A stretch of 24,239 nt of DNA from NCBI GenBank assembly GCA_946803715.1, contig CAMPET010000029.1, forward strand, positions 357,660 through 381,898, written 5' to 3'. The position numbers were made by a program, and so were the translations under genes. Below the pieces are notes generated by a model. The model did not search any database, had not been told where the DNA came from, and worked only from the letters and a program-made list of their open reading frames with translations. Positions within the stretch are counted from its first letter, which is position 1, and each line of letters starts with the position of its first letter. Source of the stretch: Beroe ovata (lineage: Eukaryota > Ctenophora > Nuda > Beroida > Beroidae). Shown piece by piece: positions 15,793 to 24,043 of this stretch.

Positions 15793-16851
15793 CTAGGACC
15801 GTCTTGCTCGTTCCAGGCGGACTTTTCCGACCACGAACCAGAGGGAGTATTCTCTGTCTTTGAGGTAATCCAGAGTTTCTACCGTGGCTCGTACGAAAAA
15901 AGCCCACCTGCCCGTACCCGTCCTGGTTCTGGCCACGTAACTGAGGCCTCCTCGAGGGAGACCTGGGTTGTAAGCCTCAAGCCTCTTGATGAGGTCTTCC
16001 GGGGTCCAGTCACCCACCTCAGGGTCGACATGGAATATCAGCGTGACGCTCTCTTCCATTGCCGCCACTTGAAGGGCGGAACCCTCTAGCGCCTTCTCGA
16101 GGAAGGTCCGGTCGTAGGCGCTGGTGACCGAAACCTCTACCCGTCCAGAGCGGAAACCCAATCTCTGTATTGCGACGGGGGGCGCACTTGAGCTCGACGC
16201 CGAGATTTCGGCGCGGTCGGCTAGGAAGATCAGCCGCCTAACCTCGGCTACGTCAGTTTCCGCGACAGCGGATCCGTCCCGGCGCGTAATCGCCAGGATA
16301 ATCTCTCCGTCGCGGTCGTCTGCCGCGCTTCTTGGAGTTGGTCTGGTATGGGTGGGGGGTTGGGTCGCGGGTCCGCGTTTCCGCCTCCCGTCCCCGGCGC
16401 TCTTCTGAGCCTCTTTCCCCTTTCGGGGTCCGTGCCCGCAGCACCTCTTCGGACCCTTGCCCGACGCCGGTCGCACTGGTCGCGGGGACCTGTGTTCCGT
16501 TGTCGGGTTCGGGCTCGGCCCCCCGGAGTTGGTCCCCGGTGTAGTCGGCTGCGCGGGGGTGGTTCGTACTCGAGGTACAAACTCCCCGGCCGCTTTCTTC
16601 GCCCGGACTTTCTCCCTTTTGCGTTTCCGCCGAGCCGCCAGCCCCGCCCGGTGCTTCTGCAGCTCCTCTGCGTTCATCTCAGAGGGCCTCTTTCTGGTTC
16701 TCTTCTTCTTCTCAATCCCCCGTTCCCCCTCCACCTCTTCGCCTCCCTCCTCGCCTCCATCTAACCCTGGTGGGTTAATGTCGTGCGTGAGTAGGTAGTT
16801 AGGATCGGGGAGGTTAGCACATGACGTGTCATCGCTTGGTTTAGTAGACAT
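15793..16851 (-). CDS. Retrotransposon ORF1 (gag-like, putative RNA-binding)
   Basis: 352 codons from ATG at 16851 to the stop at 15793-15795, immediately upstream of ORF2. LINE ORF1 proteins bind element RNA and act as nucleic-acid chaperones. The N-terminal half is strongly basic and low-complexity (RGIEKKKRTRKRPS, AARRKRKREKVRAKKA, then Pro/Thr-rich). The C-terminal half looks globular (GRVEVSVTSAYDRTFLEKAL, FHVDPEVGDWTPEDLIKRLE, YSLWFVVGKVRLE). I see no CCHC zinc knuckles, so the family assignment rests on position next to ORF2. The frame is open upstream to 17115, but it crosses an N at 16948, so I use the ATG at 16851. Confidence 0.75.
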   Translation of the reverse strand: MSTKPSDDTSCANLPDPNYLLTHDINPPGLDGGEEGGEEVEGERGIEKKKRTRKRPSEMNAEELQKHRAGLAARRKRKREKVRAKKAAGEFVPRVRTTPAQPTTPGTNSGGPSPNPTTEHRSPRPVRPASGKGPKRCCGHGPRKGKEAQKSAGDGRRKRGPATQPPTHTRPTPRSAADDRDGEIILAITRRDGSAVAETDVAEVRRLIFLADRAEISASSSSAPPVAIQRLGFRSGRVEVSVTSAYDRTFLEKALEGSALQVAAMEESVTLIFHVDPEVGDWTPEDLIKRLEAYNPGLPRGGLSYVARTRTGTGRWAFFVRATVETLDYLKDREYSLWFVVGKVRLERARRS

Positions 16852-16948
16852 GCCGCTATTTCCGGGTGTGCGCGCAGCGCTACAGATAGCGCGGCGCTTT
16901 TTGGATTGCAGAGTATCGTTTTGAAGAATTTTGGTCTTCGCGCCGTAN

Positions 16949-19206
16949 TGAGTAGAACAGGGGCGCGCAACGTGTGCACAAGTAGTAACGTTGTATTGCT
17001 GCATTGTCAATGTCGATTCGACATTGTCGAGTGTCGCGTCGCCCGGCCGGGCAGTATAGAGTAGCAGTATACATATTACATGGACAGTACATAGGACTAG
17101 GCCTAGGCCTAGCAAGGAGTATAATAGCTGCTAGGCTAGGGGCACAAATGTTCTAGCGCTGCACGACCCTTGGCCTTGTCGATCGATGATAGTCCCTGTC
17201 GAGAATTTTGTTTTGCGCGCGCGGCGCAAACTTATTCATTATTCTCAGACTGCAGACGCAAGCTGCTTCGCGATTTGCATCACACATCAGCGGTCTTGCA
17301 TCGCCCGACAATGTTTTAGTTTTACTGCAGTTCGAGAATAAGATTAATTTGAAATATAAGATTAATTTGAAAAATCCTTCATGATGGATTTCAATCCTTC
17401 AAGATGGATTTCATGTCATGTTCAATTTTTTGCGACATGCTGTGTTATAATAATATTCTACTCTCAACTATGTTGTATGTGAACAATTGTGATTGTTGGG
17501 CGATACCAGACCACTGATGCCAAACTGCTGATGCAACTGAGAATGAGTTCATGCACCGCTCGCGAAACGAAATTCTTGACAGGGTCCTGGGTCTATCATT
17601 GATCGACAAAGTTGAATCAAACCCACACACTTTTAGATAACCTTACTTCTGCAATGCTATGGTTTGATGCAAGGTGCTGGACCTGTCTTCATCGTCTCGC
17701 ACTCAGTTTTGATTGCTCGAGGCAAAGTTCTATAGCATTCAGATATCCTCTAAGCTGTGAACTGTGCTACTAATTATTGGATGATTGCTAAGAGTGAACT
17801 CAACAATTCACTATGGTCAGTCATTGTGTGATTTCAATTTCACTGTGCCACCACTTAAATCTATCCTTGGGATGGAACTTTTAGCTACACATATTGTTTA
17901 GTAAACACTACCTACTCTTTCAGACATGATTGTGTACTGCTGGAGCAATATTTCCTATTCAATGTGTCTAAGGAATGAGTGGTGACCTTGATATGAGTGA
18001 GTGGAATTAGTTGAAGTTGTAGTTCCAGTATTCTATCTTATATCATATGTTACAAAATATATAATGAACTTTGCCCAACACTCCTATTACAATTCCTCCC
18101 CCCTCCCTTTCCAAATAATTCCCTCCATCCTCATCTAACTCCTCCCAATTACCATCTCTTCAGACTTCTGTCTCCCCTCTTTATCCAAAATATTTGCCAC
18201 CATCTTTATTCATTTTCTGCCATTACATCTGTCCCTATTCATGACTGTTATATTCTGGCTACCTTATCCCAGTTCTGAATTTTGGTATGGTATGCTTATC
18301 AGTGTGTCCAATCAAGAATAAATCATGCCAGAGAATTGTCTTGTGGATGTAAGAATTGAGAAACTGAATAAGTCAGCTAATAGTATTGATGGTTTCCTTC
18401 ATTATTTGTATAGCTGAAAGCACAGAGTATGCCTACACCAACCCCCCCTATCTGATCAAACCCTGTTTACAAGCTGTGTAGCAGGGGACCAGATAAGGTT
18501 AAACTGGTAAACGGGCATAGCGATACTCTGCATTCCCATCCCGAGACTAAACAATCAACAAGGAAAACTTCCGTGTGTTTGAAGTACACGAGAATAGTGT
18601 TTACATCTAGATTTTGGCTGACATAATTTTCACTTTCACCCCTTCCCCTCATCCACCCCTTTAATATCTCATATGACTGCATTACAGTAATTGCTTGTTC
18701 TGACCTGTCTTTATTAAAACCCTGGCCCTGGCAACACCTACAATTTTGGCCCGGGCCCGGGAAAAATGGCCAAATTTTTTCCGGACCGGGGCTGGGCCAG
18801 GATTTCAAGATTCAATTCTGCAGGGGGCCGAATCGGCTGGGATTGCTATTTTTGGCCAGACCTACTTGTTTCACCGGTTCCTTACCCAACTGTATCCCTC
18901 ACTTCAACCTGCACTCCCTCACCAGATCACACCTCTCTGCTGCCAATTTCTAGCCTCTAGCGTCACCCGATCAGTGGGTATTCTCTTTTTCAGGGATCAG
19001 TTCCTAGTGAGCTCAGTCAGTACCTCGCTGATATTCTTGTCTGTCCATGTCAACGGCTGCTCCATTACATCCATTTGATAGCCATGAAATAATCATGTTT
19101 CATATCAAACTGACATTTCCCATCAATCAAAATCAAATTCATAACATATCAATGAATATAATTTAACACAGTTATAGGTATCTTAACAAATTGAGTCCAA
19201 ATTTAG
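16949..19206. other. Intergenic stretch without a recognised gene
   Basis: The first 33 bp (16949-16981) are identical to part of the giant palindrome (10214-10246). A CCTAGG-rich palindromic patch lies near 17096-17115. Two short tandem repeats occur: an 18-bp unit (TAAGATTAATTTGAAATA) at about 17339-17373 and a 20-bp unit (ATCCTTCATGATGGATTTCA) at 17374-17413. From 17420 to 18700 the sequence is AT-rich and unremarkable, with no convincing ORF or RNA gene. Confidence 0.6.
18720..18803. repeat. GC-rich imperfect palindrome
   Basis: CCTGGCCC near the left end pairs with GGGCCAGG at the right. Inside, CCCGGGAAAAA faces TTTTTTCCGG around a TGGCCA centre. An 80-odd-bp stem-loop of this kind is typical of a small foldback element; no flanking duplication was established. 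Confidence 0.55.
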
Positions 19207-19276
19207 GTTGTTGGTATAGGTAACTGAAATCGAGTGAAATAACCAATGTTATGGATCTTAACTCATTTTCCTCCAG

Positions 19277-19364
19277 GCTAGGACTGACAGTTCCACATAC
19301 ACTGAAGTCAGTGAAGTCTCTACAGGCCACCTTACTTGATGCTAGAATGTCTGATATGCAGCAG
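19277..19364 (+). CDS. Possible isolated exon (block A), product unknown
   Basis: TTTTCCTCCAG precedes and GTGAGG follows an 88-nt open stretch encoding LGLTVPHTLKSVKSLQATLL then DARMSDMQQ (start phase one base, end phase 0). The copy in block B keeps both splice-like borders and length but has an in-frame TGA. No flanking exons were recognised, so this may be a duplicated exon fragment or chance. Confidence 0.35.
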
Positions 19365-19385
19365 GTGAGGTTATGGGGCAAGAGT

Positions 19386-19832
19386 TGGGAGTGATGTCAA
19401 GGGTCAGGGGGATTTTCAAGCGTCAGTAGTAGTCTCAAGGGTCTTGAGTGGTGTCAAGTGTCAGAAGTGATTTCAAGGGTCAATGAAATGGTGTAATGGG
19501 TCAAGACTCAATGGTCGGGAGTTTTGTCAAGGGTGAGGAGTTTTGTCAAGGGTGAGGAGTTGTGTCAAGTGTCAGGAGTGGTGTCAAGGGACGGAAGTGG
19601 TGTCAAGCGTCAGTATTTGCGTTAAGGGTCAAGGATAAGGAGTGGTGTCATGGGTCAGGAGTGGTGTCATGGGTCGGGAGTGGTGTCAAGCTTCGAGTGT
19701 GGTGTCTAGGGTCGGCATTTCTGTCAAGGGGCGGGAGTGTAACCGAGGGTCGGATTGTTGTCATGGGTGTGGGTTGGTGTCAGAGGCGAGGTGTAGTGTC
19801 AAGGGTCTGGACTCTGGAGTCAGGGGTCTGGG
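19386..19832 (+). repeat. 19-bp minisatellite, block A
   Basis: Degenerate tandem array of about 23 units. The best-preserved adjacent units read GAGTGGTGTCATGGGTCAG and variants around GTGTCAAGGGTC. Long glycine/valine-rich reading frames here are by-products of the repeat. Confidence 0.92.
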
Positions 19833-20196
19833 ATGTTTGCTTAGACGAGAGATTTGATGCGTCATTTCACGACTAATAGTTAGGTTACGTGACGCGTCCT
19901 ATGACGACCATATTGGTATTGTGATTTAGTAGGGGTCTAAGACGCACCAACGAGAGAAAGACAAGAGATTGAACAAAATAATAGACTGTTATGGGATATG
20001 AGAAAGTGAAATTGATGATGAAATCGATCATGTCTTCTTGTGCCTGTGAAATCTTCTCCGTCATTTTATTCTTTCGTCTCTGATTCTCACCTGAGGGAAA
20101 GGATTGTAAATTTGGAGCCAATAAAATATCTCGGAATGATGTTCTCAGAAAAAAACCCACCTTACAATCTCCCTGAAATTTGGCAGTTAGTAATTA

Positions 20197-20522
20197 GAGA
20201 GACCGGATGACATTGGACATAAAATGTCGTCATAAATATCCAGCTCTCAACTATTATCGAAAAGAATTCCAACAAAAACTCATATAAAGATCGGAGTGAC
20301 CATACCAGATATTGGACGACATCAGACCATGAAATGGTCGTCATAAATATCCGAAAATCTGGTATGTGTCAATGTCATCCCCAATCCGATATGAAAATCA
20401 AAATAATAACCTAATTAAAATATCTATCATAACTCTAAGTTACCCTAATTAAGTAAAAGATTCGAACTAGACCAACAAGAAAACCAACGACATCAGACCG
20501 TAGGGTCGTCATAAATATTGGT
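20197..20522 (-). ncRNA. Three related stem-loops (block A), possible structured RNA
   Basis: Hairpins at 20197-20248, 20301-20366 and 20483-20522 share plus-strand GACATCA-type and GTCATAAATAT internal-loop sequence, while the helices differ. Outer stems are GAGAG/CTCTC, CATACCAGAT/ATCTGGTATG and ACCAA/TTGGT; inner stems are GACAT/ATGTC, GACCAT/ATGGTC and GACC/GGTC. Different sequences maintaining pairing around a constant loop suggests selection on RNA structure. They lie 3' of the minus-strand ORF ending at 20596, so they could be in its 3' UTR. On the minus strand AUGA faces UGAU in two of the three, loosely recalling tandem G-A internal loops (K-turn, SECIS), but the SECIS apical AA is missing. 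Strand is inferred from the ORF. Confidence 0.45.
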
Positions 20523-20573
20523 AACTGAAGGATCAAGTCCGAATTAAAACAAAGTAGTCCAACTCTAGCTAAA

Positions 20574-20586
20574 CACACACACACAC
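20574..20586. repeat. (AC)n microsatellite
   Basis: Short AC run just 3' of the minus-strand ORF; the same length in block B (24021-24034). Confidence 0.8.
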
Positions 20587-20595
20587 GGCGCATGG

Positions 20596-20997
20596 CTAGT
20601 ACCCAGAGTAGAGATACGCAATGTTCAAGAACACCGGCATCTCACTCTCCGGATACTCCCACGCAATAACCACGGGGAGGGGCTCCAACTGGTCCCCCTC
20701 CTCCTCCCGACCCGGCAGATCCGCCCCCAACACCACGACCTCCACTCCGCTCTCGTCCACCTCCGTGTAACTTGTCTGGGGGAGTATGGGGGCAGTTAGG
20801 GGGAGTGATGGACTGGCTGGGGGAGTGTACTTCTCCAGCCTAGGGATATGGGTCAGCCCCAAGGCTGCTGTCATTTTGCGAAATCTGCCAACAGATCTGC
20901 GCAAATTGACAACATCCTCATCGAACACATATACTCTATTTGATTTCCCCCGTCTCAGCCCCCTCGCCATCTTCTTCACGGTCTTCACAAACTTCAT
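20596..20997 (-). CDS. Uncharacterised 133-residue protein, repeated family
   Basis: Single open frame from ATG at 20997 to TAG at 20596-20598. I do not recognise it. The N-terminus is basic (MKFVKTVKKMARGLRRGKSN) and followed by RVYVFDEDVVNLRRSVGRF. The middle is Pro-rich (LEKYTPPASPSLPL) and the C-terminal half acidic and hydrophobic (VDESGVEVVVLGADL, PESEMPVFLNIAYLYSGY). There is no signal peptide or membrane segment. At least three copies exist in the window: this one, an N-terminal fragment at 21990-22136 and a C-terminal part at 24044-24239. An uninterrupted single-exon frame in repeated DNA could be a multicopy host gene or an ORF of an unknown element. Confidence in coding is moderate, because changes between two copies are all non-synonymous. 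Confidence 0.5.
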   Translation of the reverse strand: MKFVKTVKKMARGLRRGKSNRVYVFDEDVVNLRRSVGRFRKMTAALGLTHIPRLEKYTPPASPSLPLTAPILPQTSYTEVDESGVEVVVLGADLPGREEEGDQLEPLPVVIAWEYPESEMPVFLNIAYLYSGY

Positions 20998-21989
20998 TCT
21001 TTAAACTTAGCAAAACAACGATAACTACGAGCAGTGATTAGCAGCAAAACAAGCGAGAAAGAGGGAGAAATGATGGGAAACTGGGATATGAGGGCCTAAG
21101 GTTGCTATAGGCAACGCACGTGAAACTGATTTGCTCCTGCATAAAATCTTCTTCTCGCCAGATTGTGACACTTGCATTTTATTTTTTCGCATTTTTTTCA
21201 GATGAGCCAGCGACAAGAGATCTCATTCGATATTTCGAAGTGAGCGCTGCATCACTGATAGCAAACCGCAATTTGAAACACCTCGAAGAGCGGTTGATCA
21301 GCTAGAAATGACAAATTCCCGGATCTCAGATCGCCGCTTTCTAGCAGCAGATATTGAACAGCTGTAAGTAAGAAATTGAGTGGTCTATTGATGAGTTCAG
21401 GACTCCGATAGTTAGTGAGGCAATTATGTAATCCTCGAACAAACTGTACGTCGTTTCAGCGGCAGTGATGCGGTCGCTGTTTATCAGATTTGTTTGCGTC
21501 GCGCGCAGCGCAATTGTCGTGGTTCTTGGACTTCATCCGATCACAAGCGCCACGCGCGTTCTTGTGACTTCAAACTTATCACTTGGAAGTGATTCTGACG
21601 TCACACCATTGATAACGATTTTGTAATTGACCATGAGATTGATAACGATTCAATTGACAATGAGAATCAAATGATAATCACCTTTTTAAATTTCTTTGAC
21701 TGCATAGCCTCCCCATCAAAATGTTAAAACCTTTTCCATAGGAGTCCTTCTTATTCTATGGGTTAGGCGTTTGTTTAGCGCTGCAGTGGCTTTCTCGAGG
21801 TGCCGCTGTACTGAAGAATACCCGATATATGATTCAAAAACCTGTCACTCTCATATCAAGATGAGGATTTTGTCTTGAACGGTGAATTCCTCGTGCTCGA
21901 ACATCGTTATACCCAGTTTCCTCTCCCGCTTTTCGCCGAATCAGCACAACCAGACTTTCCAGAACTCTCTCCATCTAGTGAAGGAGATG
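20998..21989. other. Upstream flank of the small ORF and spacer; no gene seen
   Basis: The first ~140 bp (to about 21140), upstream of the ATG on the minus strand, recur beside the partial copy at 22137-22245, so the duplicated unit includes its putative promoter side. From 21150 to 21989 nothing convincing was found beyond short GC-rich islets (GCGTCGCGCGCAGCGC near 21497). Confidence 0.5.
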
Positions 21990-22136
21990 GGTCCGCCCCA
22001 AGGCTGCTGTCATTTTGCGAAATTTGTCAACAGATCTGCGCAAATTGACAACATCCTCATCGAACACATATACTCTATCTGATTTCTTCTGTCTCAGCTC
22101 CCTCGTCATCTTCTTCACGGTCTTCACAAACTTCAT
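21990..22136 (-). pseudogene. N-terminal fragment of the 133-residue ORF family
   Basis: Begins ATG at 22136 and stays in frame for about 49 codons (MKFVKTVKKMTRELRQKKSD, RVYVFDEDVVNLRRSVDKF). It diverges abruptly at about 21990, just after the codons for TAALG, and the rest of the ORF is missing. Nine substitutions relative to 20850-20997 all change amino acids, and seven are C-to-T on the plus strand reading from the full copy. Confidence 0.75.
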
Positions 22137-22339
22137 TCTTCAAACTTAGCAAATCGAGCAGTGGTTGGTAGCGAAACAAGCGAAACCTTGCCCCAATTGG
22201 CGACGCACGTGAAACTGGTTTGCTCCTTCGTAAAATATGCACATTACCTATTTGTCTAAAAGATGTGGACTAGGCGTTTCGAGCGCGCGGCTCTTCACTG
22301 TGTATTATAATTAAGTATTGAATTTAATGCGTTGCATGA

Positions 22340-22640
22340 CCCTATCTGACCCTACCTTGTCGTGAAATGTGCCATGAAAACATGAATTCAATGATGTCGT
22401 CTAGTGTCTTCTTGTGAATGCGTCTTCTCTTTTTTCTCTTCATCTTTTTTCGTCGCAGATTCTCGCCTAGTCGCCTGATAAAGAGAATTGTTAGTTTCGA
22501 GTTGGGAATACGGGAAAATATTTCGGATTGAAGTCCTTCGTCTCGAAGAAGAAAGTCGGGCTCCTTTTAATCTCCTGAAATTAAAGTTTTGGTGATTGGA
22601 GATGTCAGATGGTATCAGACATATTGAACAAAGTTGGATT
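22340..22640. repeat. Decayed fragment of the A/B repeat unit
   Basis: Weak collinear similarity to about 20030-20220: GTCTTCTTGTG, CTTCTC, CAGATTCTCGCCT (compare TGATTCTCACCTGAG), AATATTTCGGAT, TCTCCTGAAATT and GAGATGTCAGATGGTATCAGACAT. This places the 5' portion of another repeat unit between the ORF fragment and block B. No gene is seen. Confidence 0.5.
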
Positions 22641-22863
22641 CAGTTCCTCCATGTTTGCAGGGGGTTGGAACCCCGCTACCTACCAGTTGAAATGCACTTC
22701 CTCACTTCACATTGGTTAACATCTAAAATTTGATTGTTATAAGTAGTGTTGATAAGTTTCAAAAATATTAAATATCAATCATCAATTAAGATTGTTGGTA
22801 TATGGTAAAACTGAATACGAGTGAAATAACCAGTGTTATGTTTCCTAACACATTTTCCTCCAG

Positions 22864-22951
22864 GCTAGGACTGACAGTTCCACGTACACTGAAGTCGGTG
22901 AAGTCTCTAAGAGTCACCATACTTGACATTTGAGTGTCGGATATGCTGCAG
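22864..22951 (+). pseudogene. Block B copy of the possible exon, with stop
   Basis: Same length and borders (CCTCCAG / GTAAGG) as 19277-19364. It reads LGLTVPRTLKSVKSLRVTIL, then reaches TGA at 22931-22933. Confidence 0.4.
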
Positions 22952-22974
22952 GTAAGGTTATGGGGCAAGATTTG

Positions 22975-23262
22975 GGAGTGGTTTCAAGGGTCAGGATTGG
23001 TGTACAGGGTGAGGAGTTGTGTCAAGGGCCAGGAATGATGTCAAGTCGCCAGCGTCAGCATTGGCGTCAAGGGTCAAGGATAAGGAGTGGTGTAACGGGT
23101 GAGGAGTGGTGTCAAGGGTCAGGAGTGGTGTCTAGGGTCGGCGTTGGTATCTAGGGGCGGGAGTGTAACCGAGGGTCGGGAGTGATGTCATGGGTGAGGG
23201 TTGGTGTCAAATGCGAGGAGTAGTGTCAAGGCTCATGACTCTGGAGTCAGGGGTCTGGGATG
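22975..23262 (+). repeat. 19-bp minisatellite, block B
   Basis: Same GTGTCAAGGGTCAGGAGT-type units as in block A but a shorter array. This accounts for most of the 139-bp length difference between blocks. Confidence 0.9.
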
Positions 23263-23644
23263 TGTGTTAAGACGAGAGATGTGATGCGTCATTTCAGGAC
23301 TAGTTAGGTTACGTGACGCGTCCTATGACGGCCATATTGANGACGCGTCCTATGACGACCATATTGATGTAGTGGTTTACTAAGGGTCTAAGGCCCACGC
23401 TAGAAAGACAAAAAATAGAACAAAATAATGGACTGTTATGGGATGTGAGAAAATGAAATTGATGATGAAATCATTGATGTCTTCTTGTGTCTTTGTGAAA
23501 TCTTCTCCGTCATTTTCGTCTTTCGTCTCAGATTCTCACCTGAGGGAAGGGATGTAAATTTGGAGCCAAGAAAATATCTCGGAATGATGTTTTCAGAAAA
23601 AAACCCACCTTTCAATTTCCCTGAAATTTAGCTGTTAGTTATTG

Positions 23645-23970
23645 GAGAGACCGAATAGCATCAGACATAAGATGTCGTCATAAATATCCAGTTCTCAACT
23701 ATAATCGAAAGAATTCCATCAAAAAATCATATAAAAATCGGAGTGACCCTACCAGATATTGGACGACATCAGACCATGAAATGGTCGTCATAAATATCCG
23801 AAAATCTGGTATGTGTCATCTCCAAGCCGATATGAAAATCAAAATAATAACCTAATTAGAATATCTATCATAACTCTAATAGGTAAGTTAACCTAATTAA
23901 GCGAAAGATTCGAACTAGACCAACAAGAAAACCAACGACATCAGACCGTAGGGTCGTCATAAATATTGGT
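23645..23970 (-). ncRNA. Three related stem-loops (block B)
   Basis: Hairpins at 23645-23696, 23750-23811 and 23931-23970 correspond one-to-one with block A. In the first, the outer pair changed from GAGAG/CTCTC to GAGAG/TTCTC (G-U retained) and the inner stem is unchanged; in the second, 8 of the 10 outer pairs remain; the third is identical. All three carry minus-strand AUGA opposite UGAU. They precede the stop of the partial ORF at 24044 in plus coordinates, so lie 3' of it on the minus strand. Confidence 0.45.
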
Positions 23971-24043
23971 AACTGAAGGATCAAGTCCGAATTAAAACAA
24001 AGTAGTCCAACTCTAGCTAAACACACACACACACGGCGCATGG

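Larger units (their letters stand above)
12254..16947 (-). mobile_element. I/R1-like non-LTR retrotransposon, composite copy
   Basis: On the minus strand in order: ORF1 (15793-16851), an 81-bp gap, ORF2 with an endonuclease/exonuclease/phosphatase domain (14354-15711), then reverse transcriptase and RNase H (12254-14352). The presence of a C-terminal RNase H and this endonuclease signature (GTDSNAHNTAW, SSDHR) point to the I/R1 assemblage of LINE elements. The element is interrupted by Ns at 14353 and 12253. No 3' end, poly(A) tail or target-site duplication is seen, because RNase H is cut at 12253. The two halves may derive from different genomic copies. Confidence 0.85.
19207..20997. repeat. 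Block A of a large direct repeat (partner: block B, 22792-24239+)
   Basis: Homology with block B starts at about 19207/22792 with GATTGTTGGTAT-like sequence. It continues through the possible exon, minisatellite, hairpins and ORF. The coordinate offset falls from 3587 to 3448 because the minisatellite is longer in A. Divergence is obvious in the left half and absent over the last 336 comparable bases. Confidence 0.92.

Noticed and set aside
16348-16764. Pro/Ser-rich plus-strand frames opposite ORF1
   Set aside because: GC-rich antisense shadows of the basic N-terminal half of ORF1.
18467-18808. 113-residue minus-strand frame
   Set aside because: Its N-terminal coding sequence is the GC-rich palindrome; no similarity or conservation supports it.
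19562-19876. Gly/Val-rich 104- and 71-residue reading frames
   Set aside because: They are translations of the degenerate 19-bp minisatellite, whose period (19) lets all frames stay open by chance.
20197-20522. Hammerhead ribozyme or SECIS interpretation of the stem-loops
   Set aside because: The minus strand has CUGAUG but no hammerhead GAAA/third stem; AUGA and UGAU are present but helix II is too short and the apical AA of SECIS is absent.
21882-22082. 66-residue plus-strand frame
   Set aside because: Antisense to the partial MKFVK-family ORF and not conserved at the intact copy beyond that overlap.
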